From NCBI GenBank assembly GCA_033032175.1, contig CM065320.1, positions 14,775,413 to 14,839,412 of the forward strand: a stretch of 64,000 bases of DNA, written 5' to 3'. The DNA is from Saturnia japonica (Eukaryota > Arthropoda > Insecta > Lepidoptera > Saturniidae). The notes below the pieces were generated by a model. That model had not been told where the DNA came from. It searched no databases and saw only the letters and a program-made list of their open reading frames with translations. Below, one piece after another: positions 50,101 to 61,700 of the stretch (its first letter is position 1; every line of letters starts with the position of its first letter). The position numbers and the translations under genes were made by a program.

Positions 50101-50307
50101 TACGCACGAACCTATATAACAAATATTTATCGAACAGCTATCATGGAACGAAAAAATCATTAACACCTACACAACCTCTGTGAACTACTTAAGTACGTGT
50201 TTATTTTTTTAATGCTGATAAACGACATTTGTTAAAAAAGTGTTTTTTTTTTAATTTATTTTTTATTCATTATGATCAAAAATTGGCATAATCTTTTTAA
50301 TACTTAA
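47160..50307. other. presumed first-intron sequence
   Basis: 3.1 kb, AT-rich, with an (AT)n run near 49.25 kb and a possible TATA motif near 50.11 kb. A scrap at 47770-47820 (AGTTCTAGAGGTTAGCGCCA) resembles the Helitron-like type-1 region. Confidence 0.4.
50100..50150 (+). promoter_or_regulatory. possible TATA-type core upstream of the PNT exons
   Basis: A CCTATATAAC motif at about 50111 follows a short CpG-bearing stretch (GTGCGCGATCGATGACC near 50.07 kb), about 780 bases before the exon at 50890. A short ATG (MERKNH, then stop) follows. It is a weak, purely motif-based suggestion. Confidence 0.12.
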
Positions 50308-50797
50308 CTAGCGGTTTCACCCGTGCTAAATATAATCTACTAAGGCCCCGTTTTCAATCTGTAGTAAAAGTCACTATAACCATGTTAACCAATGGTCTAA
50401 TAAATGTGACATATTTTATGATTGGTTTGCTTAACTATGAATCAAAAAACGCATCGGCCAAGATTTTAACCATTTGGTACAAAACCTGACAATTCGAGTT
50501 AACTACGGATCAAAAAACTGGACCTTACTCACCACCGCAAGGCTGCCAACGCACCCGTGTAGTCTATCATTGTCGCACTTCCCGTACCTGCCTACTGTTT
50601 GCCAGATTGCTTGATGTTCTCGGTTACTGCTCCGTTACTTAAGGACGTAGCGTGATGTTATATAACTTATAACGTTCTTCAATAAATAAGCTATATAAAT
50701 TTAATAAAAAAAATTAAAGGTAAATGGTAGTTCCAGAATTTAGCGCGTTCAAATAAACAATATCCTAAGCTTTATAATAATAAAAATTAAGTATAGA
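50308..50797 (-). mobile_element. Helitron-like element, complete, hosting a nested MITE (type 1)
   Basis: 490 bases; minus strand A|TCTATACTTAATTTTTAT... through GAACGCGCTAAATTCTGGAA to CACGGGTGAAACCGCTAG|T. It is longer than the 282-base copy because another inverted-repeat element (50340-50528) sits inside. It lies just 92 bases upstream of the large coding exon, in the presumed first intron. Confidence 0.75.
50340..50528. mobile_element. MITE nested in the Helitron-like element
   Basis: Imperfect terminal inverted repeats: left CTAAGGCCCCGTTTTCAATC, then TGTAGT; right reverse complement GTAAGGTCCAGTTTTTTGAT, then CCGTAGT. About 190 bases, no coding. It must post-date its host element. 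Confidence 0.6.
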
Positions 50798-50889
50798 TTA
50801 AGATTTTTTTTTCTTTAATAACTTGAAACTATTTATGTATTGATTATTTTATTGAAAATATAGTGATCTAAATTTTTCCTTGTCAACAG

Positions 50890-51661
50890 ATGCCACAAAC
50901 CGTTCCGAGGTCAGGGTGCAGCCCGCCGTCAGCATCCCAAGGCGAGAGAACTGTTCCCGCCTCTCCAGCAGACCTTCAACATCTGCTCCGTCTCCTAGGC
51001 GCATCGTCACCACCAGAATCGATGCTGCACTCCCCACCCAATCCACATCATAAACCTCCTCCCCCATACCCAGAGGATAACAATTTCTTAGAGCGTTTAT
51101 ACGATTTCGAAGGATATCCAACACCATCACCATCGTCAGACGAAGGCTCGATACCAACAGTAGCTTTCCAACCAGCCTCGCCTTACAATTCTCTACAATA
51201 CACAACTCCAGTATATATCAAAGAGGAACCAAACAGATTGTCCGTACCAGAATTTGCGTCGCCATACCCTCTTTCTCCTTCTGGATCTTGCGTTTCGTAT
51301 GGCAGTCAAAATCAATATTCTTCACCAGTACCACAACATGACGAATATATCGACATAGAAGAGTTATTAAAAGAGAACCAGATTTTACAAGACAGCATAC
51401 AACAGAGTTATGTCACACCAAAGTTGGAGATCGAAGAACCTAGGGATCACATTTTATTGAGATCGGCACTCGAAGATACGTCATTCCAGAAGCGTCTAAA
51501 TTTAAGGCCTCTGCCTTTAGAACTGGGAAGTGTAAAGATGGAGGAGAGTAGTGGAGGTGACGAGCTAGTTACGCCTGACATAGATCGTGTACTTTCAATG
51601 GCCATAGAACAATCTAAGAGAGATGCAGATAACACGTGCACTGTACTTGGAATCTCACCAG
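50890..51661 (+). CDS. Ets98B: D-ETS-4/SPDEF-like ETS factor, large N-terminal exon
   Basis: Encodes 257 residues plus one base of the next codon. ETS factors of this class are nuclear, sequence-specific transcription regulators. Numbering from M1 at 50890: residues 1-75 are Pro/Ser-rich (PPPPYPEDNNFLERLYDFEG at about 57-76). Two SUMO-type psi-K-x-E motifs are visible (YIKEEP and VKMEE). The last 30 residues (DIDRVLSMAIEQ to TVLGISP) correspond to the helix that leads into the PNT domain in SPDEF. The exon starts exactly after a pyrimidine-rich acceptor (CTTGTCAACAG) and ends at a strong donor (CCAG|GTAAGC), phase 1. M1 is therefore probably not the true start but an internal Met just after a splice junction. 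Reading on past the donor gives 57 nonsense residues before a stop, which marks the intron. Family assignment rests on the continuation into the next two exons and is firm; orthology to Drosophila Ets98B is by domain type. Confidence 0.88.
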
Positions 51662-52934
51662 GTAAGCTTATTACAATAGTAACTTTAACAACACGATCTG
51701 CAAGTCAAGGTATTAGATTAAAGGTTCTATTTAGACTAGGAATGTTGAAGATTGGAGTTTCTCAAATTAGACTTTGGCATGTCCGACCAAATATATATCA
51801 TCCAAATATTTCCAGTAGGCTGAAAAAAAATTAAAAATTTTGATCAAATATTAACAAAATTCTTGATCAAAGAGAAATTATCTACTTTATTGCAATTTTC
51901 TAAACCCCGGACATAATTCGCTCACTTAAGTATTCATAGTGTAAACTTGTTACCTAAACTAATTAAATTAAAATCTTAATAATTTTCAATTAGATTAAAA
52001 TAGCGAACCGACTATAAATATTCAAAAGTAGCAACTAGCATTACAATTATCATTAAATAGCGAGAAACGAAGCAAATCAACATCACCGAGTTAGCGTAAA
52101 CGTAAAAACCTTTGCGTGCACAAGCAACTTTGATGATTATAACTTTTCAATTAGTTATCAATCATTGCGCGATGTTCATGCATAATTTGCTGTGGACACG
52201 ACATGGGAATGTTGTAGTTCTATACAGATTACACACACTGATCATGTAATCCAGCTCAGCCACTGTAGTGCCCTAAATTAAATATCACATGTCGTCATGA
52301 CTGCATGGAAAGTATTTTATCACGTACTGTTCAATATTTTTGGCAGGAGAGCATTTTTGTATTATCTTGTTTAAGAGTAAAAATAAACAGTACTCGAAAT
52401 ATACTGTGAATAGTTATTTTACACGCTCTCAATAATACCATCAGATATATCAGAAGTATTGTCAGGATCTAATAGAACAAAGTTACCGAAATATTGTTTT
52501 AGGGTGAAAAACTTTACGTCTGCGAAATTTTAAGAAGATAAGATGTTACCTCGAAGTGGCTTCTAAATAAAATGTCATGAGTTCAAAATAATAATAATTG
52601 GGATTCATTTCATTAACAAGTTCATAGTGCTCTTTTATTTCGCCAACTTCAACAAAAGACGGGAGGTTACTCATTTCGAATGTATTTTTAAATTAAATAA
52701 ACATGGGGATACCTCAAGAGTGAACCATCTTTTAATGTCATTGGCACTGGAGGATGAACTTCAAAAATACACAAGGAAACTCTTCAAAATCATTGGTTTC
52801 CTTTTTTGATAAAAATTGTCTTGTCTCTATTGCAATATCTGGCAACGACAATAATATAAAAAGTGTTTAACTTTAAATATTGGGATTAGCAGCTGTACCT
52901 GCCGTTGTCAAATGATCAAAAGTATTTGATCCCG
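51662..52934. other. Ets98B: intron between large exon and PNT core exon, first part
   Basis: Opens with GTAAGC. AT-rich, without recognisable repeats until the mariner at 52.9 kb. Confidence 0.6.
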
Positions 52935-53755
52935 TAATTTGCTCTGTCATAAAAGTATTGGGAAAAGATCAATAATACACATAAAGTTAGTTATTCATCC
53001 AAATTTATTATATATCCTTCAGAAACGATACGCTTACGCCAACGAATAATCTAATCATCAACATTTGTTGAGCTTTTGGTCAAAAATTCGTTCACAGTGA
53101 TGACCTTATGCGAAGGCGCATTATCGTGGTGCAAAATTCAAGAATTTTCTTTTCACAAATCTGGCCTTTTTCGTCGAATTTGCTTTTTTAAACGCCGTAT
53201 AACGCTCAAATAATGTGCTTTATTTACCGTTTGACCTTCCAGTAAGAATTTCACAGTCAACATGTCTTTTACTTTTAATCGACTTTGGCGTGTTTTTTTT
53301 GTTTCGGTTTAGTTTGAAGGCGTCACTCCGAAGCTTGTAAGCCCACGTCTCGTCACCAGTAACAATGCGTTTCATGAATGTTAAGTCGGAATTCGAATTC
53401 GTGAGACACATAATGTTCAACGACTATCTTTCTCAAACTTGAATGAGTATTTTCAGTCACTATTTTCTTCACTTTTGCGATGTTAACTTCAGTTGAAAAC
53501 GTTGATGGCCTACCAGGGCGAGGCAAATCTCCCAGCATATTTCGACCGCTTTTGAACGTTTTGTACCACTCATAAGCACGTGTATTTGATAAAGTCGATT
53601 CACCGTAAGCCTTTTGTAACAGTTTCAGTGACATACTCATTGTTCGATGTTTTTGTCCATTATGAAACCCGCAATACACACTAGATATGAACTAACTAAA
53701 AACAGCACTGTATTTAATCTAAATGACAGATGGAACTCAAACTCCGTGTCAAAAT
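52935..53755 (-). mobile_element. decayed mariner in an intron of the ETS gene (Mar3)
   Basis: The minus strand carries, in order: HTH region (MSMSLKLLQKAYGESTLSNT, then RAYEWYKTFKSG and LPRPGRPST), an internal deletion near 53410, NSDLTFMKRIVTGDETWAYK with the first catalytic Asp in GDETW, NKAHYLSVIRRLKKQIRRKR near 53200, and HHDNAPSHK with the second Asp near 53130. It then passes directly to a terminal RWRKRIVSEGY segment, so the third catalytic Asp region is deleted. End positions are approximate because no clean inverted repeats were found. The family differs from Mar1 and Mar2. Confidence 0.8.
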
Positions 53756-55045
53756 GAAAAACAATTGTGCCAACCTAACAACAACCATAAACAATTCATC
53801 CGATATTTTTATGACTAAATGCATTTATTCAATTTATATGCGCGATCTGCATTATGGACTATGTTTTCTGTCTTTAATAATACTATGTATTAACAATGAC
53901 GTCACTGAATAAAAAGATGATTTCCAAGTAGATCTCAGCTACAGCTTAAGCATCACTATAATAAATTACTTCTAAGAATCTATAGTTGGTTACGTAAGTC
54001 ATCTGTTTATGTTTGACCAACGATCATCTTAACATCCAGCTATGACGTTTTCTCTAAACATTTTAATTGGATATGTAAAATTAGCCAGCACTTATAACGA
54101 TGTTTGTATAAGAATTACGAGAGATGAATTTATAATTGTAAGTCAATTTTACATGTGATCGATGTGTTGGAAAATTTGTGATAAATTTTTCAACGCAATA
54201 TCAATTAAGCATAATTTTCTTAAAATCTTAGAGTTGTATGTTCATCGTGAATAGTTTTTATTTTACTTACCACGAAAGTTTTTTACACGAGCCCTTAATT
54301 TTTACACTTTGGTCATTATTATCTTTAAGTATCACACTAAAAATAATCTATTATAATACATCGAAAGCAAATATCTAATTCAATATATATAACAACTTTC
54401 TCAATTATTAGGTATCATAATACTATGTTCAAATTTTACACAAAATGTAAAAAAAAATTGGCAAATAATTAAAATTTGCAGGCTGGACGTATGCATTGTA
54501 TTAAAGAAATATTCTTTGCGTCAGATGATTATAAAATTTTAATATTTTTTGGTCTGAGGTTTCTTAGTGTTAGACGTTCTGACATTTGACTACAAGACTC
54601 GCAAAACAAAGGTCTCTCAATAAAATATTTAATACTTTTAAACCAAATCAAGACAATGAAAACATATAGACCAATTTCTTACGATGCTGAAGAACGTTGT
54701 TATCTTAAAAATATGGTTGTAAGCAAGCCAAATTAAGATTATTTATCTTAGATGTAAACTGAAAAGGCACTTAATTATAACGGTTTGATTGCCATAATTA
54801 TAATGTACATACATGTTCCAAGACATCACTGTCGTTCACACGATGATTCACTTTATGAAGTAAAACCTGGTTAACATACTATATGAATTAATTGACTTAT
54901 TATACACCGGATTAAAGATATGGTTACGCACTATAACAGAAAAGATTTCAAGCCAGTACACTGCCAAATAAAACATAAAATAAATATACTGGCATAGATG
55001 TTACTGTATCTTTAGTACTTTCTCTTATGAAATTTTCTTTTCCAG
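53756..55045. other. Ets98B: same intron, remainder
   Basis: AT-rich, ending in the polypyrimidine tract and CAG at 55045. Nothing else recognised. Confidence 0.6.
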
Positions 55046-55200
55046 ATCCTATGCTGTGGAGTACGGCAGATGTTAAAGCTTGGGTTATGTTCACACTACA
55101 ACATTACAATTTACCAATGGTTCCAGCTGAATATTTCAACATGGATGGAGCAGCGCTTGTTGCACTAACTGAAGAAGAATTCAATCAGAGAGCGCCACAG
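55046..55200 (+). CDS. Ets98B: D-ETS-4/SPDEF-like ETS factor, central PNT-domain exon
   Basis: A 155-nt exon between a textbook acceptor (TTTTCTTTTCCAG) and donor (CACAG|GTAAAC). It completes the Asp codon split from the previous exon and runs 52 codons (residues 258-309), from DPMLWSTADVKAWV to TEEEFNQRAPQ, ending in phase 0. This is the core of a PNT/SAM-like domain: the DPMxWS opening, W/V-x-x-W helix, hydrophobic mid-domain helix and the (T/S)EE(E/Q)F-x-QR(A/S)P segment are the hallmarks of SPDEF/D-ETS-4 rather than of ETS1/Pointed or TEL/Yan. PNT domains mediate protein contacts such as coactivator or kinase docking. The intron before it is 3.4 kb and holds a dead mariner; the one after it is 6.4 kb. 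Confidence 0.92.
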
Positions 55201-58187
55201 GTAAACTATAAATCGTACAAAGTAAAAAAAAAAATGTTTCACGTAACAAAAGTTATAGAAGCGTTAAAAATATTACGCATATAATTACATTCAATAATAG
55301 ATAATAATACAATCAGTGATGACCATTCACAATCGAGGTGTTTACAAGCACTTGACCGTGGAGTTACAATAACAAATAATAACATAATGATGAACAAAGT
55401 GCAAACGGTTTTATTACGTTAACTACACTAACAAAGAAAGAAAAAGCAGGTCTAGTTTTATAGATACATTCCAAGTAATCTCTGAAGCTCTTTAACCTCT
55501 TAATAGCTCATGCGTGATGGATAGTTGATAATACCAATACTTCAAGAAGATTGCATTCAGTATTTCGAACGAGGGTATCTAGAGTTGAGATAGTTAATTA
55601 GCAAACCAATAAAGGAACTATACTAAATGACGATTATTGATTAGGTATTATTTAAGATGTGTCAAATAACGAAGTGCAAATAGACTTCACCTACTTGCGA
55701 CAAGTACATGTTGGCAAACAGCAAATAAAAAATATATTATAGGTCGCAAATTTCAGCCATTCGTGTCGGATTGGAATTGTTGCAAATTCGTCCTTATGGA
55801 ATACAGTTTATTGCATCTTGCCTAAAGAACAATCCGCATTAATCACACACGCATTACATTTTTCTATTTTGTATCGTACTAATTAATTTAGTTAATCAAT
55901 TTTTTTTGTGTTGATAAACTCCAGAGCAGCTTGACTTACTGCTATGAAAGTTGTTAATAGATCTAAGTGTTTTTATGGAGAAAGTTTTTATTATATCCAT
56001 TTTAATATCAATGCAAACGTACTCTTGGGTACATCTAGTTATTTAAATGAAAAAAGAATTAAAAAAAACATCATAAAGAGCTGAATATCTGTTTTATAAT
56101 TTTATTTTTCATAATACCAATATTGTCAATTTTATTTAAATAAACAAGTAAGTATTGAATTACTTTAATCTAATTTTTGCACTATATTTGCAAAATATGA
56201 CAATACAAATTTATCACTCTGCAATCAATGTTGTTCATAAAATTAATACTCAGCAATTTTAAGTGATTGTTCTTGGTAATATTTTTAATAAATGTTAAAT
56301 CATATTTAAAAAAATCATCTACATTTATTACAAAGTTGCGTTTATCAATTTTGTTCTTTGTATGTTTGATGACACACGTCATTTAGGGGTTATCTTCCTC
56401 ACAAAACATTGATTCGTCTTTAGTAGATTCAACCGGTTTTTGTAAAACTTTTTGTCTTTTTTAAATCGTCATGCAGTTTTAAATGTTATAAGTATTATTT
56501 AAGTTATCCTTATTTTATAATTTTTACATATTTAGCATTCATTAAAAGTCGATCAAATAACTTTAAATGTAGGATACCATTTCATTTACGTCATATATTT
56601 AAAAGATATCGACATAGTAATTATATGATAAAATATCGCCTAAACTATAAATACGAGACCCCCTACTAAGTTACTATTGTAAAAAAGCACACACATTAAG
56701 ATATTTTTTATTTTATTATTTTATTTGAACTAGTGGTCGCCCTAAGGTCGAAATTCGACCAGCGACTTTTTGATCATAGACTATTTTTTGTTTCACATTC
56801 GCAGTATTCATGAACCTAAATAATGAGTATTATCTAATGTCAATATTTTGGGGGTCTAAGTTCAATGGCACTAGTCAGTTATGATTCTCAGTATTAATTT
56901 ATTTAATTTAATATATTAGTAACAGATATTATAGATAAATCTTAGGTTTCTGCACTCCTTCTCCATATAAACTTTAACCATGCCAAATCTCACAGTCTTC
57001 CGTGCACGCAATACGCTTAAAAAGGGGTACAAAGTTTTTGCTTCACGTATTAATATAATGTTATGTAAACAATACTATTTTATAATTCATTACTTTATTA
57101 CACAATTGGGGAAGAGGAGAGTTATGTTTTGGAGCGTGTGTATGTCTATTTCTTTGGCACGCCCTTTAGCCTAAACGACTTGACGGATTTTAGCTTACGA
57201 GGTCTAGTTAGATTCGCATTAATTGTGGGCTAGGACAGCTAGGAGGCTAGGAATAGGACATCTAGGAATCAAATTAAAAGTAAAAATAGAATAATACTTT
57301 TTTAGTCAAGAATTTATTATTGCAGTCGGTATTTTTTGTTTCTTTTTTAATAATTACTATTCTGTTTCATTTTTACACCTATGTATTTGAAATCGTCGAA
57401 TTTAATAGTTATGAATATGACATTCTATTTATCGTATAAAAATATATTTTGTATTTTAGACTAAAATCATATAATATAATTACCTAGTGACTAATATTAA
57501 AAGTGATTCATCATACCTAAATCAATTCATAATTAAACATGGAGCAATATGGTATTTAGCAAACATTTTGCAAAAAGAGAATCTATTTTATATATTTGAG
57601 AGCGGGTTAATTTTTTAAATAATAAGTAGCTTTTGTTCTCTTGTCTATTTCGCCAATGTCAAGTGTAATAAAATGGGGCTTTTGATGTTGGCGCTATTTT
57701 TTTTTATATTATCAAAAAGTCAATAAAAATGGTTAAGGACTTACGAATTGAAATTATTTTAGAATATTTATAGAATTATTTTTTTCTAACACTAATGACT
57801 TCTTAACTCTTTATATTACGCATAATTTGGTTCTTTACATAAATCCTTAAAATAATGACCCTAAAAATTTCCATGAAAAAAAAACTTATGACACCATATT
57901 CGCCATCTAAATTATAGTCTAATTCGATGTTTTTAGAACATCAATGATCGCTGTTCTTATAATTACTTCCTTAGTTTTTATCTATAGACTTAAACGAGTG
58001 GCTTACATCATTTTTTTTTTCTAATTTTTGCACATGTCTGTACCGTTGATGAGTCGTGATGAGTCAGTTTGTACGGTTTAAAGTGTATGTGTCATTTTAA
58101 AATTTTGAGTAAATTTGATAATAGTGGATTTTAATTAATTATATTATGGGTTAAATAACAACTAAATACCAGAGACACTCAATTCAA
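55201..58187. other. Ets98B: intron after the PNT core exon, first part
   Basis: Opens with GTAAAC. A 15-base palindrome (GGTCGAAATTCGACC, 56746-56760) and a GCACGCCCTTTAGCC segment near 57.16 kb suggest repeat scraps. No coding frame of note. Confidence 0.5.
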
Positions 58188-58280
58188 CCTCGTCTTCGCA
58201 TTTCGGGGTTAGCCGGTGCAATTTCGGTTTTTATTTACGCAGGCTGGCATGACAGCGATGCTTGATGATGACTAGTTCTT
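58188..58280. repeat. dispersed short repeat (family G)
   Basis: TTTATTTACGCAGGCTGGCA, then TGACAGCGATGC, with a preceding GGGGTTAGCCGGTGC segment. Confidence 0.45.
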
Positions 58281-59074
58281 CTCACTATTCTGTCACCACT
58301 ATTTTGAATAGTACTGTGCTTAAAAAATCTTATAATCAATCTCAACTAATACTAATGAATACAATATTATATAAGTTCCCCAATATTCCCCATTTTTTAC
58401 CCATACCCATTTTTTAATTGCCAGTTTATAGTTTCTAATAAAATCAAACGAGCAAGGCATATAGTCGTACAAACTCACAATATAAAAATAGATACATTTT
58501 TAATACGACTATGTAACAAAATTTAATTTAGACTTATCTATTGATTTTTATACAAAAATGCTATTATAAATGTCGGTTATATTTATTATAAATCAATCAA
58601 TTAAAATTATATATTTCAATTTTGATTGTTTATAATTAATAACCGTGATATATAATATATAATATTATATTTCATATCACGCGTATGATTTTACGTTATG
58701 GGAATTTTATATTGTAATTTATCGCTTTTGAATTTTAATCAGACTTCAAGTTACAAAAGTAATATAATTATAAAAGTGATAACTGATAAACGTACTTATC
58801 TACAGTTTAGTATTTTAAAATTAGTAATTGATAAAATGTATTATTAGTGTAAATATTTATGTACATTTTAAATAAGAACTAATAATACGGTGGCAGCCAA
58901 GAATGGGTTTGAATTTTTCAGTTCAGAACATTCGTTGTGGAGAAAATAATTTCAAGCACATGGCTGTAGTATATTTGAACTGGTTGAATTTCATACAAGA
59001 CTCTGGCTTAACAAATATAAAACTTGTTTGATATTGTCACTCTTATACCAGTTAAATGCCTTTAGAACTTATGT

Positions 59075-59190
59075 TTTTTGGCTTTCTGCCTTTGTAGGCA
59101 ATCTTGCCTGTCACGTGTGACATAAAGACGTTATATAATTTAGTTGCCAAACGTTCGGTGTACTGTAGAATAACCTATGATATGTTTAAA
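59075..59190 (-). repeat. dispersed repeat F, intronic copy
   Basis: Minus strand reads TACAGTACACCGAACGTTTG, then GCAACTAAATTATAT, then TACAAAGGCAGAAAGCC, collinear with the copies in the duplicated block. Confidence 0.6.
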
Positions 59191-59490
59191 AAATTGGTTA
59201 TTTATATATTTTTTGGTTAAATATTTATCATACAGTTAGATATACTTGTGATTTGTATAAGTGTAATATTTTCCAAAAAAATATTGAAAACCTTATAATG
59301 ATTCGATATTGTTTAAATAATCTAAAGATTGCCAAGGTAGTACGCTTGGCAAAAAATAATGACAATTATTATTTACTTAGATTAATCAAAGGTTTTGTCA
59401 TAAGGATCACCAAAAAAATATTTATGTTTAAATAAAAGATATAAAATAAACAGGGAATTATTTCAAATATCAAATATAATTAATAAAATT

Positions 59491-59760
59491 AACATAACAT
59501 AACATTATACCATCACGCCTGTATCCCCGAAGAGTTAGGCAGAGGTGTACTAATGTACACCTACTGTTCGCCGTGTATGTTTTTTAGGTCCCATATAATA
59601 GGGGGCGAGCCTATTGCCATTAATCGGGCACAAAGCCAAACTCCGAACTGCTACTGAGAATTTCATAGAAAAGCCCAATGACACTTTGCTCGATCTGGGA
59701 ATCGAACTCGGGACCTCGATCGTACCAGTCGCGCTGACGACCACTAGGCTAATGAAGCAG
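59491..59760 (-). mobile_element. SINE family A, near full length
   Basis: Minus-strand copy in the ETS gene intron before the last exon seen. The tail is a repeated TTATG run. The head retains TTAGCCTAGTGG, while the B-box is changed (GAGTTCGATTCC), so pol III transcription is probably weakened. The 96- and 100-codon frames over it are shadows. Confidence 0.88.
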
Positions 59761-60290
59761 TTAAAATTGGTGGTGATAATTATGGACAAGGAAAGTGTGT
59801 CTTGTGAATCATGTAGGAAATCCGCTAAAAGACGTAAGCAATCATTATGCAAGGTGTATTACGTTATGAACCAATTGGAGTCTGCAATAACAATTATTGT
59901 ATAATGAATTCTGCGTAGATGCGTGTCCATTGACACCAATGTGCCATGCTACAAAATAAGAAAACTAAGGTATTTAGCGCGAAGTCTAACGTGTAATAAA
60001 ATATTTAAAGCCTTAATACATTATTGAGATGTTTAGAGCTTAAGATGTTGCAGACAGTTAACGTAATTTGTTATTTAATTGCGTACCTAGACTTTCTTTG
60101 AAACAGTAAAGTTATTAACGATACTAAATAAATTTTGAACAGTTTATTTATTGCATAATTATAATTAAATCCAAAAGCATTATAATCTATCACAATTATG
60201 TTTGTGATTATCTCATAATTCGAGTATAATTTACACCGTATGTATATTTATAAATATTATCTCGGTAAAATTACCGCTTAGCTTCTAACT

Positions 60291-60420
60291 GTTAAGGCTT
60301 CTACACACTATTCTGCTAACATATCCACGAGGCAAGAACCTGATGCGCTGCGCCGCGCCGCGCCGCCGCCGCACCGCGCCGCGACGCTACGCCTGCGGCT
60401 TGGTGTGTAGGAGTCCTAAG
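60291..60420. mobile_element. GC-rich MITE with CGCCG core
   Basis: About 130 bases with inverted ends AAGGCTTCTACACAC and, reversed, TAGGACTCCTACACAC. The centre is extremely GC-rich (TGCGCCGCGCCGCGCCGCCG). Similar GC cores at about 6.05 and 43.3 kb may be related. It lies in the 6.4-kb intron of the ETS gene. Confidence 0.65.
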
Positions 60421-61555
60421 AATAGTGCAGTACAAAAACTATGTCGGTCGCCACGCCCGCGCCTCTACCGAGGGTTCTCATCAATTTAAATCAAATTTAA
60501 TTTTCCTACAATTGTACCTTCTTCGCTACTTTCGTTTATATATCGTTCCTAAACCAGTCATGCGATTGCTATGAAACTATGGTAACTTTTGCATACATCG
60601 TAAAGGTTAGGTTTTAGTACAACTAGTCTTCAAATAGATCGTACCGTGAATCATTTTATATCAAAGACAATGGAAACGATGCTGCGGGCAAAAGCAAAAG
60701 CACTAGCAAAAGCTAGTAATATATAAAGTAAAACAAACGCACTCATAAGCCTCCATGTAATTGAATGGAACTTCACAAATAACTATTGTAATTTGTATAA
60801 TTACCCTTATTTTAATACAGTTGTTTCGATACGGATTACATAAAAGTAGACATTCTACACAATTCTTTAATGTTCTTTTAATAAGTAACTTAAATGAATG
60901 CAGCGTAGTTGGTTTTAGCATGCGCTGTTACCTCGCGGCTTTCTCTAAGGCCAATGAAAGTTTTATTATCATCAAACATTTATGTCTAGCGCATGCATAC
61001 AAATTGGACCATCTTACAGTATCAACTCGATTATAATTAATAACATCATTAAACCAAAAAACACTTTATAATACAAATATTATAGTCCCAAATTAACTTT
61101 AAATTATACCAGATATTTCCAAGTGGTGAGTATTTCATATCACGTTTTTTTTCATGTTTAAAGTGCAAAGTTCGGGCTTTACATATACAAAAAAAGGTTC
61201 AGTGTATCCTTTAATTAGAAATTATATTTCCTTGTAGCAAATGAATTATCATTTCGATGTTTCTTACTTTCCAGTCACGTGTAGTTTGTAAGTAAAAATT
61301 TGTAATCGTCTTCAACGTTGGCAATTGCATATAAATTAATTACCTTTCAGACAAGTATATTTGTATCTAAATCGTCTACTTTATATTATAATTCGAAATA
61401 AATTTCGTTCGATACAAACTAAACCAGAAGCGTTATTTGAACATTATCAGGCACTCTCGCTGTTATAAATCTTCCGAACAATAACAAACTGTACTTGGAA
61501 AAATTTACGTTTTTCTTGGAAACACAAAAATTTAAAGGTGTTAATATTGTTTTAG

Positions 61556-61700
61556 TCTGGAAGCACTCTTTACGCGCAATTGGAGATATGGAAAGCTGCG
61601 AGGCACGAGGCATGGAAACCTTCGCAATGGACAGAGAATCAGCAACCATCGCCAACCCCTGCACCAGCTGGTCTGCCCTCCGCCGACGACTTAAGTGATG
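61556..61700 (+). CDS. Ets98B: D-ETS-4/SPDEF-like ETS factor, C-terminal PNT exon
   Basis: A 145-nt exon read in phase 0 from acceptor TTGTTTTAG to donor GATG|GTATGC. It gives 48 codons (residues 310-357) plus one base. SGSTLYAQLEIWKAAR is the last PNT helix, matching the LxAxLxIWK pattern of SPDEF. It is followed by a Gln/Pro-rich linker (WTENQQPSPTPAPAGLPSADD). The open frame 61495-61698 is a different, non-coding frame over the same DNA. Because the exon ends in phase 1 at a donor, the protein continues. In this family the next conserved unit is the ETS winged helix, and nothing resembling it was recognised before base 64000. It is therefore expected outside the window. Confidence 0.9.

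Noticed and set aside
50849..51205. 118-codon minus-strand ORF opposite the large ETS exon
   Set aside because: Antisense shadow of coding sequence with few stops.
61495..61698. 67-codon plus-strand ORF overlapping the last exon
   Set aside because: The real exon uses another frame defined by its splice sites and PNT similarity.
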